Source: Angiostrongylus vasorum (lineage: Eukaryota > Nematoda > Chromadorea > Rhabditida > Metastrongylidae). From it: DNA of 64,000 nucleotides. How positions within the stretch are numbered: position 1 is the first letter of the stretch; every line of letters starts with the position of its first letter. The notes beneath the pieces were generated by a model. It was not told where the DNA came from. It saw only the letters and a list, made by a program, of their open reading frames with translations, and ran no database searches. Where the stretch lies: contig JADANN010000162.1 of NCBI GenBank assembly GCA_018806985.1, positions 2,067,501 to 2,131,500 on the forward strand, read 5' to 3'. Both the position numbers and the translations under genes were made by a program. Shown one piece after another: positions 57,216 through 64,000 of the stretch.

Positions 57216-60200
57216 ATGCATTGTCCTACTAACGTGGTGAGTCTTCCGACACTTCTGATTGCGCTTCTAACCGCAGTCTCGACAGTGGTCGGATGTGGAG
57301 TGATGCCACCAGGCCAATGTAATGAGTACAAGATTCTCATGCTCTTTCAAACAACTGCAATTATAACACGGGGTTTTGAACCTCAACAACAGGAAAAATT
57401 TTGCCACATCACAATCACTGAAAAGCTTTCGTAGTAGGAACCGTTTGATGAGAACGCTGTGGATTCTGAAAGACAGAAAGGGAAGAAGAAAAAAAGTCCT
57501 AAGAATTGTTTTTCCAGAACGCTCTTGAAATTTCGGAAAATTAGTTGTCTCAAAATGATTAGGCGTTTCCATTATTACTCTTTCATTAAAAATTATTACA
57601 ATTCTGGATAACTACTTAGTTTTTTACCAATAAAAGCTACAAATTTCGTTGCAGCAAGCACTAGGAGCTTCAACATCACCGGCTTCAAATTACCAGTGGC
57701 CATGGTTTTCAGTGGAATGGCCAACGTCCCTGCCCAAGCTCCTGGCATTGCGACTAGCGCGGAGGCAGCTCAAACATTTGTACAACGAATTATAATGCAA
57801 GCAGTGAGTTAACAGTTCTTAGATTTTAAGCTTTCTTTCCGTCGTTTCTCGATTGGCAGGAAAAGTGAACTTAAAATTTTTCACATTTTGTTGTATTTTT
57901 TTAGTTTCAACACACTTTGTTTGGCTCAACGCTTCCATGTAAACTCTCACAACAAATGAAAACCGTTTTTTCTTCAGGTCTTTGAAGTTCTCGAACGGCA
58001 AGGTCGTGGCGCTGGCCTTTCTGACGCCATTATCGGAGTCATCTTAGGTCAACTTACTGTTCAGACCACTTATACTCCAATGGAATGCCCTATCGTATTC
58101 GCGAGCCCTATTCCAGCGGCAGGAAATATGAGTGAGTCTACAGCATCTCGTGTCCGCAAAGTAGTGCTCATGCACAGTTCTTCATATGACAGAGGAACCC
58201 TGCAAAATCGTTTATGGCTTTCGTTCGTTATATTTCTCCAACCGTAAAGGCCCCCCCCCCAGATTATAAGCACAAGCACAAACATTCAATTTGTTTAACC
58301 AATATTACAAGTAATGAGAAGCAACAATAGTTAATAAGGAAAATAGTAAGAATACTATTAATTAAAGGTAATCACACGTCTTTCGCAAACAATTTGGAGC
58401 CTCTTCAGAGAAATGAAACTGGCGAACATTTTTTGATACCCATCTTTTTTCTTAAATAGAGATCATGGCGTGATGAATGAGAATCAAAGGAGAAACAGAA
58501 GCGGGAAATGGTAGATGAGGATCGCAATCACTCCTGGGTTCGGTCTATTTGCCATTAAAAAAGCCAAAGAAGCAAACCATTTAGTCATCCTTCTGCAAAT
58601 CGAATGTTCCTGCTGCTTCTTGGTCACACAGTTTTAGTTTTAGTGATTCCAACAAAATGTTTGTTTCCCCACATTTTAAATAGAAAGTGTGCCAAATGTA
58701 GCTCTGCACGGGGTTAGTTATGAAATGCATATTTCTTCTGAAACATCTGAATTTTCACCTTACTTCTTATTTACCGTCTACCATTTTCTTCCATCGCATG
58801 GTATTATGTGAAATGCATGCACAACGATGTTCAGATATTTGTAGAAACTGGGAACCCCGAGTGAGCTTGGAATTCTTCATAACCCTCTCCAGTTGATAGC
58901 GTTTCGTCCACTGCATCACCGAGGCTCTTGGTTTGAATTTCTATCAACCAGTGCTATCGCTATCATTGTGGTTGTATAGCTTCACATTAACTGCGTTCGA
59001 TGCCGATTTATGTTCCCAAGTTGATTCCCAATGGATGATGACTTCTGAAGGCACTACTATTAGCTTAAAAGAAACTTGTTGAAGGAAAGGCACAGGAAGG
59101 GGCTGGGTAATGCAGCTGGCAACATGCGATCACCCGGAAAGCATAATCGATTTCTTCAGAGCTCAACTGTGTTCAAAACTTTTCGAATATCCTGCTATCG
59201 TACAAAGCGCACATAGAACAAAACAGTAGCTGACATCTTGGCAGTATCGCATTCTTCAGAGCCACGAAGGGAAATGTACTGATGTAAGTATTTTACTGGG
59301 CCAAACCCTTCAATAACGCAAAGAAAAAGGACTAAATTCTGAACCGTAATAAGATGGTCAACAGCATCTCGAAAAACCCGACCGTTTCTAACGCGCCTTC
59401 CACAGGGAAGAACAGCCGCTTAGCGTCGCTCATAGTTGATGGCTGCACCACGTTACACCAAAAGTCGATTCCAGGATACGGGAATGTCCAAGTGTGACAG
59501 ATTTGTGGACATTCTTTTCTGGTATTCCACTCTCTCGCGAGCTCCCAAATGTTCCTAGAACATCTAACGAACGTGCCTCCTAACAACGCGTACGTTATAG
59601 AGTCCTTCGACCATATCGCAGTGCAAACCGTCCTCGAACTTCTTGTGGAACACGAAGGTGGATCAAATATGTACGGCTTGTCTATTCGGGATCTTATCGC
59701 TCTCTTAAAACAGTGCATGAACTGCTCGAATTTCAGACGGCCTGGGAAATATTACACGTAAGCGAAGGGAATTTGCAATGGGACAGCGGGTGGCACTAAG
59801 TCTTTCCATTGCGTTTATGTCTAAAGTGAAAGGCTCCGTTGTTGGTCTCGAACTCTTGTGTGTATGTATGGATGATTGTTCACCGTTTTCTCTACGCTGA
59901 AGGAGATGGTTCAATGTTTGCTTTGAATGTAATGCTTTGAATTGTTGAACGAACCATCTGAGTACATTAAAGTTGTCAGGAACCAACCGAAAGAAAACTA
60001 GCTTCAATTTCATAAGGTCAAATTACTCTAGCAGATTGTGGTTAGATGAAAATATGGTGCCCAAAACCATGTAATGAAAACATCCTTGTTCATTTCCTCT
60101 GCTCCTACCCTTCGTACGAGGAGAGGGGGCTTATGAGTAACATGTTCCGACTAGCCACTTCTTGATAATTACTTGATACTTGAACGGACCGTCATGACTA

Positions 60201-62061
60201 GTTGTGCGGGCCCCAGCATAATCACCACTTTTCGGAGATTTGCTAGTTAAGCCGTTGTGGTTTCCTGGAATGCCGAGGACAATCTGGCCAGAGTCTGCCC
60301 TCAGGTCGTTACCACGACAAGCAGTCGCAGCCCTTGTGGATCAGAGGGAGATTTACCATCATGCGACTTTGATAAAAAGATGGTGGTGGATCTTGGTATT
60401 GGTTTACTCTTAGCTAGGCTTCTGATGAAGACGCCGGACTCCTTCTCAGCTTGGGAGACCCTGCCGGGGGACGAATCCCGCTGCTGTACATAGCAGTCCG
60501 ACTCCCAGGAACACGTCCCTGTCACGATGAGGCGGTAAACCGTTGGGCAGGGTATAGTGGTTCCTCGGTAGTAGATTGGTTAGTATCCGCGTCTGTCACA
60601 GCCATCTCTGTGTGTACGAATAGGGAACTAAAGAAAGAATGGCAAGAGGTGGCTCGAACAATTACCATCTCCAGATGCAATCCCACAACATAAGTTTAGA
60701 AGGAAAGCAAGGCTCCAAAACGAATGCTTTGGCCGAGACAAAATGCAGTTTATCTTGCCCATTGTAAGAGGTGCCCAATAAATTTAACTATAAAGCTGTG
60801 CTTATGAAATGCAGATCCACAGGAACCAGTAGCGATAATTGAAATACCACAGGATAATCTTCGCCATCATTTGCTTCGAAGCCGCCTATTCCACCGTCTA
60901 TGTGGAACAAAGAATTGTGTAATCTGCCCTCATATCACGGGGCGGTTTGCTGCATGAGTTCTCAGGTACGATATAGCTAATGTCTTGTAATACTTGAGGA
61001 GAAGAATATATTGGCAGCAGACAGACCATTACGTATCCGTATTAAAGAATGTTGCCCAATAGCGACGCAGAGGATACAAAAAGCACAACGGAGGCGATTT
61101 CAACACAAGAGTCACTGTCTTCGCGCAGTATTCCAAGACTTTCTTGTGCAAATTCCTTGAGGCTTTTAAATAAATGCCGGTAATTCGAAAATGAATAACA
61201 GGGAGAAATTCTCAGAAATCACACGCGATTTATCTCCGTATCTCATGGCTGATTTTTGACGAGGGTTGAAGCAGTCGTCAGTTGCAAACGACTCTAAGCG
61301 GCTGTTCTTCCCTAGTGGAAGTCACATAGAAAACGATAGGTTTTTCGGGAAGCATTTGGTCGGTTCATTACAGTCCAGTACTTCCGCCTGTGTTACTGAT
61401 GAGTTTGGTCTAGTAAATTACGTATCAATAGACAAGTCCAAGCCATGAAGAAGGCGATATTGCTGAAACGACAGCTACTGTTGTGTTCTATGTGTGCCTT
61501 GAACGAAACTAAACGTGTGTCGTGTAGCAACGTCGCGATTGCTGAAAAAGGAAACGACACACTTATAAACTACGAGATTAGGGAGAAAGTGAATCTTTGC
61601 TGTTGAGGAAATCTCAACACGGTTCGTTGTATGCGAGTGTCCATTGTCATCTTAATTAACACCGATTGCCATTTTGAAAGCAAACAATCGTTTACTTACA
61701 GAAGCTTTCTTCCAGTTATGATGGGTAACATCTACTGCATTATTGTTGGCAACACGGTGACCGCCATATGCAGTACAATGAATCCTGGTGTAGCTGAAAT
61801 GTGCAACCCGAGCGATGGCACGAACGTGATGCCTATTCCCGCGCAACACTTGTCAATTGGAGGAACTCTCACGGTTTGAACAGCTTTCTTTTTTGATACA
61901 AATTTATTTTTGAAGGAAAAGAATCTGTGTAGACTACGAACATCATCATGGCGAACTGGTCGAGAGAGATGTGGCAAAGTGTGGTGGACCGAGTGTTGCG
62001 AACCTTGGCATCTGGTCCATTTGGAGAGAACTTCATCTCAGCAACTGCCACTGTCACCTAA
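57216..62061 (+). CDS. Secreted protein of an uncharacterised nematode family, complete, 5 exons
   Basis: Exons: 57216-57318, 57655-57803, 57978-58131, 61716-61873, 61933-62061. All phases agree, giving 230 residues. Residues 1-26 form a signal peptide (LPTLLIALLTAVSTVVG), followed by CGVMPPGQ. The mature part has FNITGFKLPVAMVFSG, PGIATSAEAAQTFVQRI, VFEVLERQGRGAGLSDAII, LGQLTVQTTYTPMECP, YCIIVGNTVTAIC, LSIGGTLTTTNIIMANWS, MWQSVVDRVLRTLASGPFG and ENFISATATVT at the end. I recall similar proteins with the CGVMP, TGF-LPVAM and GTLTTTNIIM pattern in nematodes but know no function. Five Cys in the mature part suggest an extracellular, disulphide-bonded fold. Intron 3 (3.6 kb) hosts a Penelope relic. 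A second, decayed copy of the 5' region lies 9 kb upstream. Confidence 0.86.
58775..59200. repeat. S2 repeat in intron 3 of the secreted-protein gene
   Basis: TTCATAACCCTCTCC, ACATTAACTGCGTTCGATGC, GATGATGACTTCTGAAGGCA and a tRNA-like AGGGGCTGGGTAATGCAGC. A decayed copy. A run of 11 C lies nearby at 58250-58260. Confidence 0.5.
59230..61530 (+). mobile_element. Penelope-like element relic with RT, GIY-YIG part and inverted ends
   Basis: Left end (59330-59440): CTTCCACAGGGAAGAACAGC is the reverse complement of the right end (CGGCTGTTCTTCCCTAGTGG at 61302). RT pieces: VIESFDHIAVQTVLELLVEH, GLSIRDLIALLKQCMNC, GKYYT (59610-59757), REFAMGQRV and SIAFMSKV (59765-59830), then MDDCSP at the YxDD position. 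A GIY-YIG region lies at 60860-61060: RLFHRLCGTKNCVICPHISR, then LMSCNT-GEEYIG. A further piece reads NREKFSEITRDLSPYL (61200-61245). An S3 copy splits it at 60170-60555. Stops and frameshifts throughout make it dead. Confidence 0.8.
60170..60555 (+). repeat. S3 repeat nested in the Penelope relic
   Basis: A full-length plus copy: TACTTGAACGGACCGTCATG, CTAGTTGTGCGGGCCCCAGC, TTGTGGATCAGAGGGAGATT, TGGTGGATCTTGGTATTGG, CACGATGAGGCGGTAAACCG. It lies between the RT and the GIY-YIG coding parts, so S3 moved after this Penelope copy inserted. Confidence 0.8.
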
Positions 62062-62640
62062 TACACGAACTGAACTGTGATTCGTTTGAGATGAACATTC
62101 TAATTCAAGCGATATTTGTCGTTATATTAAATGAGAAATGGCAAATGGCAAGGCTGGTAGTTAGTCAGAGGAATGCAAGACGTTACACGAATGTGTAGAA
62201 TGTGTCGAATTTGAAATGCACTGTTTCCATTGAAGAATCACTACGAAATTTGTAAACGGAGAATTACATGACGAGACTTTTTCGCTTACAAGTAGCGAAA
62301 ACGCGTTCATCACTGAATTATTGTTGTCCGTAATGAAACTACTGTTGGTAGGAAAAAGATTTGGGACAGTCAAAAGTTCTTTTACTGCAGTGTCCTCATC
62401 TTGTGTGCTGTTGAATCATCGTGAACAATTCTCCTTGCTGTAATGAGTTCGCCCATATTCAGTGTAGAAATCGGTCAGTAAAAAGAGACTGAAAAGCTTC
62501 CTTTGCATTTTGTAAATTGGAGATCTTCATGTGGATGTGCGTCTTGTCTCACGAAAGGTTTTTTAAATGGTGAATAAGAGCCTTTACAGTGAAACAATAC
62601 ATGATAATTAGCCATGCCAATATTAGAGGTTAATCGGTTC
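62062..62640. other. 3' flank of the secreted-protein gene
   Basis: AT-rich. No AATAAA follows the stop within 300 nt; variants such as ATTAAA (62127) could serve. No gene recognised. Confidence 0.4.
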
Positions 62641-62935
62641 TTGAAATAGTGCTACGCTCTGTGTCAACTGCCAATGACACCGATTGGCGCATGATGGACT
62701 GGCCGGAAAAAAAACAATTTGTTATCATCGGACCGGACGGTCGCTGTGAACAAAAACCGTTCTCCGTAAAAGAGTGTCGCAGGGTGAGGATGCCTCGCAC
62801 GCGCTATGTTCCATTGAAGGAGGAACGACTCGATGCGACGAATCACCAGATCAAGGGTTCGAAAAACTGTGGACATCGACTCGGATGGTCGGCTGTGAGG
62901 AAGGCGAACGCGTCGAATAGCTTGCCGAATTAAGC
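62640..62935. mobile_element. S4-family element
   Basis: Right half: GTAAAAGAGTGTCGCAGGGT, ACTGTGGACATCGACTCGGA, GGTCGGCTGTGAGGAAGGCG, CGCGTCGAATAGCTTGCCGA. The internal AAAGAGTG-CGC block also occurs in the loop of the 7.5- and 33.9-kb copies. The left half is diverged. Confidence 0.55.
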
Positions 62936-63059
62936 TCATTTTGTCAACAGAGTATTAACTCATGAACAAAAGGATATAATTTTATCACTTGTGATCACTA
63001 CCATCCAACATCATCAAGATTAAAAAAATCTAATGATTCTAGTAGCAGTAAATAAAAGT

Positions 63060-63440
63060 AGAGTGAGCGGTATTTAAAAAATTGTTATATCATTATTTGC
63101 ACTACTGCTTCAGCTTGACTAGGTTCAATGCCCATTTTTGCCCCAAAGATTATTTCCACTTACGGCTGATTGCTGGTATCACCTGTAAAAAACACAGCTG
63201 AGAGAAAAGCGAAACGAAGAACCAGCATGGTGCGGTGATGAACGCGTTAGCTCTCGGAAGGGTAATTGTGTGTTCCGATGACACTTGCGGTCTTTGATGA
63301 ACGCGTTAGCTCTCGGAAGAGGTAATTGTGTGTTCCGATGACACTTGCGGTCTTAAGTGTTGCAAATACTTCATCATCATTGTGTTTATATTTCACATAA
63401 CACGCCTCCATGAAAAAAATAGCCAGTAAATAAAATGTGA
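63060..63440. repeat. S2 repeat with an internal tandem duplication
   Basis: S2 body CAGCTTGACTAGGTTCAATG, then GGCTGATTGCTGGTATCACC. The tRNA-like part TGATGAACGCGTTAGCTCTC to ACACTTGCGGTCTT is present twice in a row (63236-63294 and 63297-63355), differing by a single inserted base and the last base. Elsewhere in the window this block is single. Confidence 0.75.
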
Positions 63441-64000
63441 TTACATTCTAATGATTCTATTTCCTATCGCGATGACTGCTACCACATCTTTATTTTTGCA
63501 TTCAACATAACGCCTATTTGAGAACTGAGAATTTAAGACGAAGGGAAGGAACTTTAAAATAAGATACAACTACACAAAACAATGATTACAGCCAAATGGG
63601 TGGAGTGACGACGATTGAGACCTGATGCATATTAGGACACAGCACAAAAGTAAATGAGAACCTTCCACAAGATAGGACAGCCACGTCGACGGGTTCAGCT
63701 CTCTCCGTGCGCAGATAATGCACTGCAGGTTGTGCCTTTCGATTTGTTATCCGTGTGTATGAAAACACATCGTTTTACGTTTTCAGTCGACAAATCCTCA
63801 CGAATATCTCGTAACTGTGGTGAAGCTTCGCAATATTCCACTACGAATGTGAAGCATTTCATATGGAAAAGTCAGTATTTTTGCAAACAATTTTTTTGTC
63901 CGTTCCTCGTGGAAGCCTGAATGTAAGATTTTCCAGGAGAAAAAAAGTGAACGCCATCATCTGCTGTACAGCAGTTCTGTGAGTTGGTGTACGTGTTCTT
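63441..64000. other. Right edge, no supported gene
   Basis: An open frame at 63654-63920 has no motif. One short stretch (ACGAATGTGAAGCATTTC, 63841) resembles a word in the decayed duplicate (AACAATGTGAAGCATTCT, 47119), too short to argue a third copy. Confidence 0.35.

Noticed and set aside
59559..59757. A phase-compatible exon for the secreted-protein gene (acceptor CCTAG, donor ACGTAAGC)
   Set aside because: The sequence is Penelope reverse transcriptase (IESFDHIAVQTVLELL, GLSIRDLIALLKQ), and the same similarity runs past the supposed donor. The exon at 61716 joins 58131 directly in phase and with a better acceptor (TTTCTTCCAG).
60257..60493. Open frames inside S3 copies as genes
   Set aside because: The frames differ between copies and carry stops at different places; the conserved unit is the DNA repeat itself.
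63654..63920. A third copy of the duplicated secreted-protein segment
   Set aside because: Only one short word matches; no ordered series of blocks was found.

Overview
The window reads as a gene-sparse, repeat-rich piece of a clade V (strongylid or hookworm-like) nematode genome. Three things point there: introns with TTTCAG-type acceptors (some only 50-90 nt, others several kb), relics of RTE and Penelope-like retrotransposons of the nematode type, and many tRNA-derived SINE-like copies. The genus is an inference; the sequence does not prove it. No bacterial genes, CRISPR arrays or canonical RNA genes were seen.

All four gene models lie on the + strand. Each was assembled by joining exons by hand at splice sites with matching phase. 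(1) 10684-27757: a complete 494-residue, 11-exon organic cation transporter-like MFS carrier (SLC22 type), with one GC-AG intron. (2) 36371-43770: a DEP-domain protein of the DEPDC1/LET-99 type, about 12 exons, with one unresolved frame problem near 41983. (3) 45657-54242: an unrecognised protein of about 200 residues whose 7.5-kb second intron holds a full-length-scale dead RTE element and a decayed gene copy. (4) 57216-62061: a complete 230-residue secreted protein of an uncharacterised nematode family, five exons. A Penelope-like relic sits in its third intron.

Layout. 1-10.6 kb: RTE and Penelope relics, SINE-like repeats, foldback elements and one GC-rich block of possible coding sequence. 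10.7-27.8 kb: the transporter, its introns loaded with repeats. 27.8-36.3 kb: intergenic repeats. 36.4-43.8 kb: the DEP gene. 45.7-55.4 kb: the unrecognised gene and the RTE. 55.5-62.1 kb: the secreted-protein gene. 62.1-64 kb: repeats.

The most informative non-coding structure is a segmental duplication. A stretch at about 46.36-47.76 kb inside an intron of gene 3 matches the promoter-side and first-intron region of gene 4 at about 55.49-57.81 kb. It still holds a broken copy of gene 4's second exon. The two copies carry different later insertions.

Repeat names used below are my own labels. S1 and S1b are tRNA-derived SINE-like families of about 280 bp, S2 is a second short family with a tRNA-like half, S3 is a repeat of about 380 bp, and S4 is a foldback element. 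The four genes show no operon-like spacing and no obvious shared pathway.
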